A stretch of DNA of 64,000 nucleotides from Dryocosmus kuriphilus (lineage: Eukaryota > Arthropoda > Insecta > Hymenoptera > Cynipidae): contig CM076190.1 in the NCBI GenBank assembly GCA_038277395.1, positions 187,490,001 through 187,554,000 on the forward strand, given 5' to 3'. Position 1 is the first letter of the stretch. The number at the start of each line of letters is the position of its first letter. The notes below the pieces were generated by a model, which worked only from the letters and a program-made list of their open reading frames with translations, did no database searches and was not told where the DNA came from. Both the position numbers and the translations under genes were made by a program. Below are positions 44,409 to 55,420 of this stretch, one piece after another.

Positions 44409-46403
44409 TCTGCCCGCTACGCGGGCACATTCTCATCGCGCGCTACGCGCGCCGCGCTTCGCGCGAAGTATGAGCGCGCCTAGGGCGCGCGTCTGTTGGC
44501 ACTCGCGCTTCGCGCTCGATAGATTATTCACCTCGCGCTACGCGCTCGGTGTTTATAGATCGTATAAACCTTTAAATTAGAAATTGCAAAAGAAATTATT
44601 TTACTTGGCTCTATCGCCCTTAAGGAATACATTCTCATCATGACACTCGCGCTTCGCGCTCGATAATTACGTTTCTTTAAAACACATTATAGATTGGTAA
44701 AGCTCTTTTTGATTTTACAAATTTTTACAATACGGGATTTCGATTCTTAAAAGTAAAACGATGAGTCTTATAAATAAATTTTGTAGCTATTTCCAAGGTG
44801 AACAATTCTGTTTGTTAATATTTTCTCATATCTTGCACAGTTTTGCTGAAAAGTGGTTTTCTTTATATTTCATAACATATTTCACGAATACCTCAAAAAC
44901 TAAGCGTCTGATCAAAAAAATGATGTAGAGCAAATTTGTAGCCAATTTGGAGACGAACAACTTCGTTTATTATTATTTTTCCGTATCTTCCATAGTTTGG
45001 CGGAAAATTTGAAATCTTTAATTTTTAATAACGTTTTATCGATTAAAACAAAAACCGTGCATTTTATGAAAAAATGAGTAAAACAAAATTTGTAGATATT
45101 TTTAGATTGAACAACTTTGTTCTTTACCATTTTTTGGTATCTTGAATATTTTGGCGGGAAACCATAGTTTTTAAATTTTAATAGCGTTTTCTTGACTGAA
45201 ACAAAAACCGTTCATTTTATCAAAAAACGTTTAAGACAAAATTTGTAGATTTTTTTGAGATGAACAATTTTACTTTCTTACGTTTTTTTTGTATCTCTGA
45301 CATTTTAGCCGGAAAATGGATTTTTTTTTATTTTGTGAAAACGGTTTTTGATGGATAAAACCATAACCGCTGGTCAAAAACCGCTGGTTAACGAACTGGT
45401 CCTTTCTTTTTGGACCTTAAAGAAGTGTGCCAAAGCGCAATCCAATCCGATTAGTCCTTCGAAAGTTATCGTGGGAACAGACGACAACGACAACGACGAC
45501 AACGACAACGACAACGACGACAACGTCAACAGACAGACAGACACGGTCGTAAAAACCATTTTTTCGGATTCAGGAGGTCTTAAAACGTGGAGATTTCATG
45601 AAATCCGCAAAAGTCAAATTTTGCATAAATCTAATACCTTCTCTGATGAGAATGTAAAAATGGTTTGCAGCAGATATGTAAACCTGTTTGAGATGAATAA
45701 TAACTTTTCTTCTGAACATTTTTTTCGTACCTCGCATAGTTTCACCGGAAAATTGAATTCTTGATTTTTAATAATATTTTTCACAATCAAAGCAATAACT
45801 ATATATGCCTTATAAAAAAAAAGTTTAAAGGTTTGTAGATCTTTTTAAAGTACTCCGCTTCTGAACACTTTTTTCGTACCTCGCACAGTTTTCCTAAAAA
45901 GCGGACTTTTAAGATATTTATTAAAATATTGCAAAATAACTAAAAAATTGTGCGTCTTCTAAAAAATTGCCAAAAGAAAATTTGTAAATCCTTTTGGGGT
46001 AAACAATTTTGTTCCTCGACATTTTTTTCGAATCTAACGTAGTTCGAGCGGAAAATTGAATTTTTGACTTTTTAAAAGCATTTTCGACCGAAAAGACCAG
46101 AACTGTTGGTCAACAAACGCTGGTTAACGAACTCGTCCTTTCTTTTTGGGCCTTAAAAAAGTGTGCCATAGTGCAATCCAATCCGACTAGTCTTTCGAAA
46201 GTTATCGTGGGAACAGGCTCCGACGACGACGACGACAACGGCGACGACGATGACAACGACGACGACAACGACGACAACAGACAGACAGACACCGTCGTAA
46301 AAACCGTTTTTTCAGATTCAGGAGGTCTCAAAACGTGGAAATTTCATGAAATCCGCGAAAGTAAAATTTTGCATAAATCTAATACGTTCTCTGATGAGAA
46401 TAT
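44409..46403 (-). mobile_element. HINE-like element, inverted copy (two units)
   Basis: Read on the plus strand it starts with TCTGCCCGC hairpin (GCCCGC-TAC-GCGGGC, 44412-44426), then ACATTCTCATC (44427-44437), CG-rich hairpins (CTCGCGCTTCGCGC type) to 44665, three ~155-bp monomers (44762-45320), a CAAAAACCGCTGGTTAACGA block, a (GAC/AAC)n tract (45478-45528), AGACAGACAGACAC, and closes with GATGAGAATGT at 45645-45655. A second, more diverged partial unit with its own monomers and (GAC)n tract follows to 46403. Flanking A runs on the plus strand fit insertion between T residues, as known for Helentron-type elements. It has no transposase of its own. Confidence 0.72.
45330..45660 (+). other. 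Asp/Asn-rich open frame repeated in every HINE unit
   Basis: Here, and at 46083-46400 (+), 46740-46450, 50412-50110, 51504-51215, 58555-58250, 59665-59375 and 60790-60505 (all -), the same ~105-residue reading appears: MDKTITVGQKPLVNELVLSF, SNPISPSKVIV, a DDND tract, then RQTDTVVKTVFSDSGG and LKTWRFHEIRE. In most copies it is open, in some shifted (51.4 kb) or missing the start. Because all copies share descent from one repeat, an open frame alone does not show translation. The DDND part is a (GAC/AAC)n microsatellite. It is recorded as a candidate, more likely non-coding. Confidence 0.25.
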
Positions 46404-46444
46404 AAGAAACATTTTTCGATTATTATTATTGCTTAATCATTTTT

Positions 46445-47688
46445 ACATTCTCATCAGAGAAGGTATTAGATTTATGCAAAATTTAACTTGCGCTGATTTC
46501 ATGAAATCTCCACGTTTTGAGACCTCCTGAATCCGAAAAAAAAAAACGGTTTTTACGACGGTGTCTGTCTGTCTGTTGTCGTTGTCGTCGTCGTCGTCGT
46601 CGTCGGAGCCTGTTCCCACGATAACTTTCGAAAGGCTAATCGGATTGGAGTGCGCTTTGGTACCCTTCTTTAGGGGGTAAAAAGAAAGGCGAGTTCGTTA
46701 ACCAGCGGTTCTTGACCAACAGTTATGGTTTTATCTATCAAAAACGGTTTTCATGAAATAAAAAAATCCATTTTCCGGCTAAACTATGAGAGATTTGAAA
46801 AAAAATGTTATAAAGTAAAATTGTTTATCTCAAAAAAATCTACAAATTCTGTTTCAACCGTTTTTTTGGTAAAATGAACGGTTTTTGTTTTAATCAAGAA
46901 AACGCTATTAAAATTAAGGAACTCTGGTTTTCCGCCAAAATATTTAAGACACAAAAAAATTGTAAAACACAAAATTGTTCAATTTAAAAGGATCTAAAAA
47001 TTTTGTTTCAACTATTTTTTGATAAACTGCACGGTTTTTGTTCTAATCGATAAAACGTTATAAAAAATCAAGAATTTCAAGTTTTCCGTCAAACTGTGCA
47101 AGATACAAAAAAATAATAATAGACAAAGTTGTTTACCTTAAAAAGATCTACAAATTTGCTTTCTACCATTTTTTTGAGCAGACGCATAGTTTTTGAGTTA
47201 TTCGTGAAACATGTTATGATATATAAAGAAAACCACTTTTCAGCAAAACTATGCAAGATATGAGAAAATATTAACAAGCAGAATAGTTCACCTTGGAGAG
47301 GGCTACAAAATTTATTTATAAGACTCATCGTTTTACCTTTAAGAATCGAAATCCTCTATTGTGAAAATTTGGAAAATCACTAAAAAACTTTACCAATCTT
47401 CAATGTGCTTTAAAAAAATGTAATTATCGAGCGCGAAGCGCGAGTGTCATGATGAGAATCTATTCCTAAAGGGCGATATAGCCTTAAGTAAAATAGTTTC
47501 TTTTGTAATTTTTAATTTAAAGGTTTATAATATCCATAAACACTGAGCGCGTAGCGCCAGGTGAATAACCTGTCGAGCGCGAAGCGCGAGTTCCGGAAAT
47601 AACGTATCGAGCGCAAAGTGCGAGTGCCAACAGACGCGCGCCCTAGGCGCGAAGCGCGCGATAAGAATGTGCCCGCAAAGCGGGCAGA
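46445..47688 (+). mobile_element. HINE-like element, direct copy (one unit)
   Basis: The simplest complete copy, 1.24 kb. It starts ACATTCTCATC (46445-46455), followed by the GTC-rich tract (46576-46605), monomers to 47330, CG-rich hairpins, then GATAAGAATGT (47660-47670, one change), the GCCCGC-AAA-GCGGGC hairpin (47671-47685) and a T run. It is the mirror image of 44409-45655. Confidence 0.78.
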
Positions 47689-47780
47689 CTTTTTTATTTT
47701 TATGTTTAGACGCCACTACCTAAAAACAACCACTTAAACGTATATTCGTATTTTTAACACCATTTAAAATCGGAAAAACC

Positions 47781-47883
47781 TGCGGCGGGGTTCGAACCGA
47801 ACTACTACGGCCCAACTTCGTAAAATCTAACCGAACACATCACGTAATTTCCTAACAACTAAGCCTCTCGGCTAACGAACCGC
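47781..47883 (-). other. tRNA-like sequence with pol III A and B boxes
   Basis: On the minus strand, TAGCCGAGAGG (874-864 of 47 kb) fits the A box TRGYNNANNNG and GGTTCGAACCC (47798-47788) fits the B box. They are 65 bases apart, longer than in an ordinary tRNA. The start GCGGTTCGTTAGCC and end CCCCGCCGCA could pair only partly. A tRNA pseudogene with inserted bases or a SINE head of Leu/Ser-tRNA type is likely; a working tRNA is unlikely. Confidence 0.45.
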
Positions 47884-47899
47884 TTGAGTTTCTTTAACA

Positions 47900-48549
47900 A
47901 AATCAAAGGTAAGACGTTTTTCTGTGTTGGATGAAAGATTGAGTGAAAGATTTTAGTAATTCTCTTCCCTCCGAAATTTTTGTTGGCTTAAAAATTTGTA
48001 TGTATTTTTGAATCTATGAATTGATCTTCTATAAAAAATATATTCCCAATAAACTTGGTCAAAGTTAAATACTGATTATTAATTACACAAAGTTATGAAA
48101 GCCACACATAATATTAATATAAGCGATAAATAAATAATTAAACATTAATTTGATTTATAATATTTAATTATTAACTTAATAACAAACATTAAGAAATGAA
48201 TAAAATTTTTTTAAGAAAAGCTTTTATTTAACAAATCAATAATTGAAATAACTCGCTAAAATTAAAAAGTAAATTATTAATTGTTAATAATATATAGTTT
48301 TATAATTCATTTTCACAAATTTATAAGATCAACGCTATAAAAGTAAAATATTACATCAATTTCACATTGTGAAAATTTATTATCAAATTATATGCACACA
48401 GCACATTTAAAATTTTTACTTTTAATGCATTTATAACGTTCATCTCATATATTTTAATTAGGATTTCGAAAGATTTTTTCATAAACTTTTCAAAATAATT
48501 ATTTCGGTCTTACGATCATGTTGAAAAAAACAATTTCCATCTTCATGTA
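47900..48549. other. AT-rich spacer
   Basis: Very AT-rich; nothing recognised. Confidence 0.45.
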
Positions 48550-49800
48550 ATTGTCAATATTTATTAAATATCGACTACGTTTCAACCCTTAAACTGTGGG
48601 TCTTCCTCAGATCTACATAAAACTATATATAGTGTTAAAAATGTTTATTATAAAAAAAAAAAAAAAATTTTGGAAATAAAAAATTTTTACCTTAAAAAGT
48701 ACGAAGTAGTGTCATGGTTATTTGACATTTTATCTCAAAAGAGACTAAACCATTGTAATAAATCACAAAATGTTATTTTGATCCCTCGAAAAAATTGTTG
48801 AGGGATCAATTTTTCAAAAATCGGTTAAATTTTTTAAAAATAAAAACTTTTCAGCAGAAAACATTTTCAACAACGGAACAGTACAACAGAATAGATTTTT
48901 AGATTTTAGGTTATGTGAAGTGGCGGCAGAATTTATGTCACGTGGTACAATGAGTGACCTATTATTGGTAACCAGATGGTGATCAGTTTCGATGACATTT
49001 GCTGACCAATCATATGAAAAACAAATACAGACGATATTGCGCGCTAAAGACGTGTCGGTTTGAGAATAGTAATTAAAATGTGTAATCTAGTTATTGTATG
49101 ATACTATGATAACATTGGTTAATATTTAGAATTTCTGTTTGTATAGATGTATAGAGTTAAGTTTTTATTTATTTATAAAAATGAATTCTAAGATTTTTCT
49201 TACTTTTTTTTTCTCTAGTTAAAATTTTAATGTTATAAAAATTGAAATCAAATGTATGATTAAAATTACAGGAATGTTGAGATAAACAAGTATTAAAGTT
49301 ACCAATTCTCGCACCTCTTTTGTGTTCAGTTATTCTTGTTTTCAGTCTTCTACCTGTTTCTCCAATATAAATTTTATTGCAATCTAAACATTTTATTACA
49401 TATACTACATTTGATAGATTTTCCGTTCTTTCTAGATCCTTTTTGTTATTGATGTAGTTTCCTAGTTATGATCATTTTTGAAAAAAAAATAATTATATTA
49501 TATTTCTCAAAAGTATTTCTTATTCTTTCAGATAATTCTTGAATGTATGGCAAAATGGACTTTAAAGCAGTTTTATTATAGCTTTCTAACCAATGATTCT
49601 TTTTATTTGAACCATTATAAATTTCATAAACTCTTTCTTTGATGATAGTTACTATCAGTGGTAAAGGATAACTGTTTTGTAATAATATGCTTTTTAGTCG
49701 ATTCAAATTCGTTTTTCTAAATTTTACTTCACTAAGTTTTATAATTTTTATAACTTTATTTTTATATCTTTTTTTATAGTTTTGAATAAAAATTTATAAT
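48550..49800 (-). pseudogene. Penelope-like retroelement, 3' part with GIY-YIG endonuclease
   Basis: On the minus strand, 49706-49446 reads SILPYIQELSERIRNTFEKY, the segment between RT and endonuclease in Penelope elements. It is followed at about 49440-49270 by NLSNVVYVIKCLDCNKIYIG and ETGRRLKTRITEHKRGARIG, a GIY-YIG nuclease (VVY...YIGETGR, Arg and His of the EH motif present). Downstream, GAGGAAGACCCACAG (about 48612-48598) belongs to the usual 3' region with GLEEDP-like wording. The RT is absent and the frame is broken, so this is a 5'-truncated dead copy. The family call is from the GIY-YIG plus SERIR context. Confidence 0.72.
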
Positions 49801-50108
49801 ATATTGTTTCCTGTTTATTTAGTTATTTCAATTACTTATTTATTAAATAAAAGCGTTTTAAAAAATATTTTCTTAACATTATTTTTGTCTTTTTAGTGTA
49901 AAATGTAATTAAAAAAATGTTTTTTTTTTCAATATATTTATTATTTACTTATTATTTATTCATTTACTAACTCTTCGTGCCACATTCGTTATAAACTTCT
50001 GCAGGCTGCTATACGCGCCACGTGTGAGATATCCTAACATAAATGTGCAAAAATGACATTTTTCAGACATATTTGAAACAATAATACAACACAAGTAGCG
50101 AATTCTTA
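49801..50108. other. AT-rich spacer
   Basis: Simple AT-rich sequence up to the HINE start; nothing recognised. Confidence 0.45.
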
Positions 50109-52346
50109 CATTCTCATCAGAGAAGGTATTAGATTTATGCAAAATTTAACTTGCGCTGATTTCATGAAATCTCCACGTTTTGAGACCCCCTGATTCAGAA
50201 AAAACGGTTTTTACGACCGTGCCTGTCTGTCTGATGTCATTGTTGTCGTCGTTGTCGTTGTCGTTGACGTTGTCGTCGTCTGATATTGCGATAACTTTCG
50301 AAGGACTAATCGGATTGGAGTGCACTTTGGTACACATCTTTAAGGGGTAAAAAGAAAGGACGAGTTCATTAACCAGCGGTTTTTGACCAACGGTTATGCT
50401 TTTATCCATCAAAAACTGTTTTCACAAAAACAAAAAATCCGTTTTCCGGCTAAACTATGAGATATACAAAAACGTAAGAAAGTAAAATTGTTCAGCTCAA
50501 AAAAATCTACAAATTTTGCCTTAACCGTTTTTTAATAAAATGAACGTTTTTTATTTTAATCAAGAAAACTCTATTAAAATTTAAAAACTCTGGTTTCCTG
50601 CCAAAATATTCAAGATATAAAAAATTGGTGAAGAACAAAGTTGTTCAATTCAAAAATATCTACCAATTTTGTTTCAATCATTTTTTCATAAAATGCACGG
50701 TTTTTGTTTTAATCGATAAAACGTTATTAAAAATAAAAAATTTAAAATTTCCCGCCAAACTATGGAAGATACGCAAAAATAATAATGAACAAGGTTTTTT
50801 GCGTCAAAAAGATCTACAAATTTGCTTTCTATCATTTTTCGAGCAGACGCATAGTTTTTGAGTTACTCGTGAAATATGTTATGAAATATAAAGAAAACCA
50901 CTTTTCAGCAAAACTATGCAAGATATGAGAAAATACTAACAAGCAGAATTATTTACCTTCCAAAGGCCAACAAATTCTCTTAAACCGATTTTTTGATACA
51001 ACCCATATTTTATTCATTAAACGTATAGTTCTTTTAAATAAAAAAATACATTACTATACAGTCAGTAAAAAGTTATTAAAAGTTATTGAAAAATCTGTCC
51101 GCTACTCAGGCGCAATTTCATCACGTTTCTCGCGCTCACCAATCAATGAAATTATATCTAAAACGTAAATTTCTTCATTTTTTACATAGTTTGGCTGAAA
51201 AATGCAATTTTTTAAATTCTCATCAAAGAAGGTATTAGATTTATGTAAAATTTGACTTTCGCGGATTTCATGAAATCTCCACGTTTTGAGACCCCCTGAG
51301 TCAGAAAAAACGGTTTTTACGACGGTGTTTGTGTCTGTTGTCATCGTCGTTGCTGTCGTCGTCGTCAGAGACTGTTCCCACGATAACATTCGAAGGACTA
51401 ATCGGATTGGAGTGCGCTTTGGTACACTTCTTTAAGGGATAAAAAGAAAGGACGAGTTCGTTAACCAGCGGTTTTTGACCAACGGTTATGGTTTTATCCA
51501 TCAAGAACTGTTTTCACAAAATCAAAAAATCCATCTTCCGGCTAAACTATAAGAGATACAAAAAAAATGTAAGAAAGTAAAATTGTTCATCTTAAAAAAA
51601 TCTACAAATTTTTTCTTAACTATTTTTTGATGAAATGAACGATTTTTGTTTTAATAAAGAAAACGCTATTAAAATTAAAGAACTCTGGTTTTCCCGCCAA
51701 ACTATTCAAGATAAAAAAATGGTTAGAACCAAAGTCGTTCAATTTAAAAAGGTCTGCAAATTTTGTTTTAACCATTTCTTGATAAAATGCACGGTTTTTG
51801 TTTTAATCGATAAAACGTTATTAAAAATAAAAAATTTTGAATTTCCGGCCAAACGCAGACGCGTATTTTTTGAGTTATTCGTGAAATATGTTATGAAATA
51901 TAAAGAAAACCACTTTTCAGCAAAACTATGCAAGATATGAGAAAATATTAAGAAGCAGAATTGTTCACCTTGGAAAGAGCTACAAAATTTATTCATAAGA
52001 CTCATCGTTTTACTTTTAAGAATCGAAATCCTGTATTGGGAAAATTTGGAAAATCACAAAAGAATTTTACCAATTTACAATGTCTTTTAAAAAAATGTAA
52101 CTATCGAGCGCGAAGCGCGAGTGTAATGATGTGAATGTATTCCTTAAGGGCGATAGAGCCTTAAGTAAAATAGTTCCTTTTGAAGTTTTTAATTTAAAGG
52201 CTTATACGATCCATAAACACCGAGCGCGTAGCGCGAGGTGAATAATGTATCGAGCGCGAAGCGCGAGTGCCAACAGACGCGCGCCCTAGGCGCGCTCATA
52301 CTTCGCGCGAAGTGCGTGATGAGAATGTGCCCGCAAAGCGGGCAGA
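50109..52346 (+). mobile_element. HINE-like element (two units)
   Basis: Starts ACATTCTCATC at 50109 after ...TCTT. It contains two higher-order units whose GAAGGTATTAG landmark lies at 50123 and 51228 (period ~1.1 kb). Between them is a short inverted, decayed terminus (CTGTCCGCTACTCAGGCGCA at about 51094-51113). It ends with CG-rich hairpins (CGAGCGCGAAGCGCGAG twice, 52080-52270), GATGAGAATGT (52318-52328), hairpin GCCCGC-AAA-GCGGGC (52329-52343), AGA and a T run. Confidence 0.78.
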
Positions 52347-52570
52347 TTTTTTTTATTTTGGATCATCCTGAAAAAATTTTTTTCCCCCTAAGATATGGCA
52401 CATATTAACCATTTCAGTTCCAGTCTTCAAAAACAGCAACAGGATATTTTCACGCTTTTGGTTAGGATATCTTGAAACCCTGACGTACTGGCAAAATTTG
52501 GGCAGCGAACTCATGTTTAGGGCAGCAACATCCTTCGGGGTCACCTACTCCGGGCTTTGGGTACAAAAAA
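52347..52570. other. Spacer after HINE copy
   Basis: No feature recognised; a 63-codon minus-strand frame has no domain. Confidence 0.35.
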
Positions 52571-53653
52571 AATTTAATTTTTGTCGGCCTGTGTTATTAA
52601 TAGAAATAAAGAATTCCATTTTTTGGCCAAACTACGCGAGATCTGAAAAAGATGTTAAAAAATTTAATTATTTATCTCAAAAAAAAACATACCAATTTTC
52701 TTTCTAACAATTTTTTATTTTGTTCATTACTCGTGAAAAATGTTCTTAAATATAAAAAATTCAAGTTTCCGGCGAAGCTGTGCGAGATACGAAAAAATTT
52801 TTGAGAAGCAACATTATTCACCTCGATAAGATTTAAAAATTTGCTTCATATTATTTTTTAATAAGACGCATATGTTTCATTGTAATTGTCAACAATATTA
52901 TTAATAAAAATCAGGAATTCAATTTCTCCACCAAGCCATGCGTGATACGAAAAAACTGTTAAGAAGCTGAGCTGTTTATTTCAAAAGGATGTAGGGGAGA
53001 CTGGGTCAGTTTCGCCCACAGGCACATCCCCCCCCCCCCCCCTCCCACCCCCCCGTTGTTTGTTCATAGAACAAGATGTAAACAAAAATTTCAAACTTTT
53101 CACTAGTTGGCTTTGCTAACCGAATTAACGTCAGTAAAAATTCGCTCAATTTCTATGTAGTATTTTGATCGAATTATGCTGTCGAATATATTTTGATATG
53201 CTTCAAAACCACAGAAGTAAAATATCATTGTGAAACAATGTGCTTGTTGGAAATAAAGTTCTGTGATTTAAATAAATTTTATCATCTGTTCAAGTAAGTG
53301 AATACTATCTTATTACGTTACTTCTTATCAATTTTATGTAATATTGCATTCATTTTTTTTGGCTCATATTTTTGCCATATGGAAATCAGAGCATGACAGT
53401 TTTGCCCACCAATGCACGAGGCAACAATAACCTTTAAAGAAATATATTTCGGTAAATTTTATTTAAAAAGCTTGTAATATATTAAATCGGCCCTTTTAAG
53501 GGCCACCAAATGATTATTTCTACGGAGTAATTTCTCGTTATTCAAATAAGGCAGTACAATAAATTTTTTAGTTCTGAAGAAGTAAACAGTTATAGTAGAA
53601 AGATGTAAGGAGAAGGGCAAGTCCAGGTGGGTCTATTCTCTCATCGAGTGTAG

Positions 53654-53737
53654 TGCGGTGGAAAGAGACAGAGCGTGCCACAGGCAAGAAAACCCCGTAC
53701 GTCATAGAAATGATGCGCTCTCTTTCTCTCCAGTGCA
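53654..53737 (+). ncRNA. Imperfect long hairpin, 22-bp stem
   Basis: 53654-53675 pairs with 53716-53737: 22 positions with three mismatches and two G-T pairs, around a 40-base loop. The core is GAAAGAGACAGAGCG against CGCTCTCTTTCTC. The size and shape are like a small precursor hairpin, though the purine/pyrimidine bias makes chance pairing easier. It lies just upstream of the covarying hairpin array. Confidence 0.35.
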
Positions 53738-53921
53738 GCAGAGTTCCTAAATGGGAGCAAAGTTCCTGCCGCCCACGCTAGATGGTCGACAGTGGGGAGC
53801 CTCACAAACGAGAGCAAGCTTTACGTAGATAAATACAGCACGCTCGACGGACTTGAGGAGGTTGTTTTTCTGAGCTATGACTCGAGGCAACTCTCAAAAC
53901 TATTCGCTCGATACGAGGGCT

Positions 53922-54288
53922 GGGTACAAACGTTGATCCTTTGTATTCCGCTTCTTATATCTGAGCAAAATAGTATTTTTGTTAGAAGAGAGAAAGTCAA
54001 AAGGTGAAATATTTTTTCAGCAATTCCCATCCCTACTTTACTTGGTGCGTGGGTTGGCTATAGGCGTTGATGCCCTATAGTTCGCTTCTATAATCCAGGG
54101 CAAGTAGACGTTGTGGGAAGAATAGGAGGCGAGCCTACCAAGGTAGGAACACTCTTGTTGGTGGCTGAAGCACGGCGTTGACCCCCGTGCTTTCGCATCG
54201 AGACAAGACTGAGGAGAAAGCGGATTCTTGAACATGTCTCACGTAAACTGTTGGTGGTTGGCACATGGCGTTTATCCCCATGTGTCCG
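53922..54288 (+). ncRNA. Array of four hairpins with conserved loop and covarying stems
   Basis: Hairpin 1: stem TACAAA/TTTGTA (53925-53945), loop CGTTGATCC. Hairpin 2: CTATAGG/CCTATAG (54058-54080), loop CGTTGATGC. Hairpin 3: AGCACGG/CCGTGCT (54169-54191), loop CGTTGACCC. Hairpin 4: CACATGG/CCATGTG (54262-54284), loop CGTTTATCC. The loop consensus is CGTTKAYSC. Stems share little sequence apart from the closing GG/CC of 2-4, yet each pairs perfectly. Flanks are also conserved: GTTGGTGG or GG before, TTCGC(A/T)TC after. In translation the units give stops (hairpins 2 and 3), so a coding explanation is poor. Such compensatory differences are the hallmark of a selected DNA or RNA structure. The family is not recognised; the strand is assumed. 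Confidence 0.55.
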
Positions 54289-55420
54289 CATCGAGACAGA
54301 GTGCTGGAGGGTGTTTAAAAATTCGTATAGGTCAGTGGGATTTTGGTTGCCCTCTGAACTTGAATTTCCCCAACTCAAATTCTATGCAAAAGAATATAGA
54401 GATCCTTAGAAAATCAACTATCCTACAACTCTTAAACGAAATTATAGAACTTTGGAAGCGACAGGTATAGCGAGGAATATCATTCAACGACCAATATAAA
54501 TATCAGCAAATGAGCTGAGAGTTTCTGTCAGTATCAAGTGAATCACGAAACGTCTTATGTACTTTGAATAAAATAAAATAAAAGGGTATATTATAATATT
54601 AGCGCGAAGCTGCAACTATTGTTTGTCATAGAAAATAAGTTACAAAACCTCACAATATATATATATTTTTCTTATTGAATAAATATTGTAAAAATTTATC
54701 TTGTAATTCTTTATTCTCATGACCCATTCTCATAAAATAAAAAAAAAAGGGGTACTTCACGAAAGAGATACCTTACAAGCTTCCTCATCCTTGTACGGTG
54801 AAAGTGAATTTAGGTTGGCTGTAGTGAATTTAAGTTGACTAAAGTGAATGTAGCCTAAACGATTTGTGTTCTGCATGCAGGTTTAAATAAATAACTAAAA
54901 CTACTTGAAAACTTTCTGTGAGATGTTAAGATCATTGATTCAATGTTCTTTGTTCACATTTAATCCCATTCGAATGCATACTTTTTTGTAATGTACATAC
55001 ATAGGGAATACGAGAATATTGTGACGTTTCAAACTGAGCGAAACTACCCCGGGTAACGGGCGAAACTGATCTGGCACCGGAGCAGTTTCGTCCAAATGCC
55101 ATTCTTTTTCAAAGTCGCAATACTGTCTTTTTCTAAAAACAATTCAAAAACTTTTCATATACATGATAAACTTTATAAGATTCTTTGTACGATGGCAAAT
55201 TCGTTTTTGTTTTGTAGACTTATTGTGTATCTGAATTTTAGTAACAAATTTAGGTGGGCGAAACTGCCCCAGTCTCCCCTTCAAAGTTCTTTTATACTTT
55301 CTTTATAACACATACTGTGAGATACATATATAGAACGCATAGTTTTTGTTTTCATCGTGAAAAATGTTACTAAAAATAAAAAAATTTTATTTTCAGACAA
55401 ACTGCAAAAAAAGTGTATTT

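Larger units (their letters stand above)
52994..55279. mobile_element. TIR element containing hairpin array
   Basis: The terminal inverted repeats are 26 bases, 52994-53019 and 55254-55279 (GGGGAGACTGGG, K, CAGTTTCGCCCAC), with one mismatch. CAGTTTTGCCCACC at about 53396 and several GGCGAAACT/CAGTTTCG motifs at 55035-55095 are subterminal copies. No transposase frame is recognised. No clear target duplication was found. The interior from 53.6 to 54.3 kb is GC-richer than its surroundings and folds (separate entries), so the element may carry an RNA gene or a captured host sequence. Confidence 0.65.
52580..55420 (+). repeat. Diverged ~155-bp HINE-type monomers, split by a TIR element
   Basis: About 410 bases at 52580-52991 and 140 bases at 55280-55420 carry monomer wording (GGCCAAACTACGCGAGAT, TTACTCGTGAAAAATGTT, CGCATAGTTTTTGTTTTC) but are clearly more diverged than the three main copies. 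The 2.29-kb element at 52994-55279 separates them. Confidence 0.6.
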
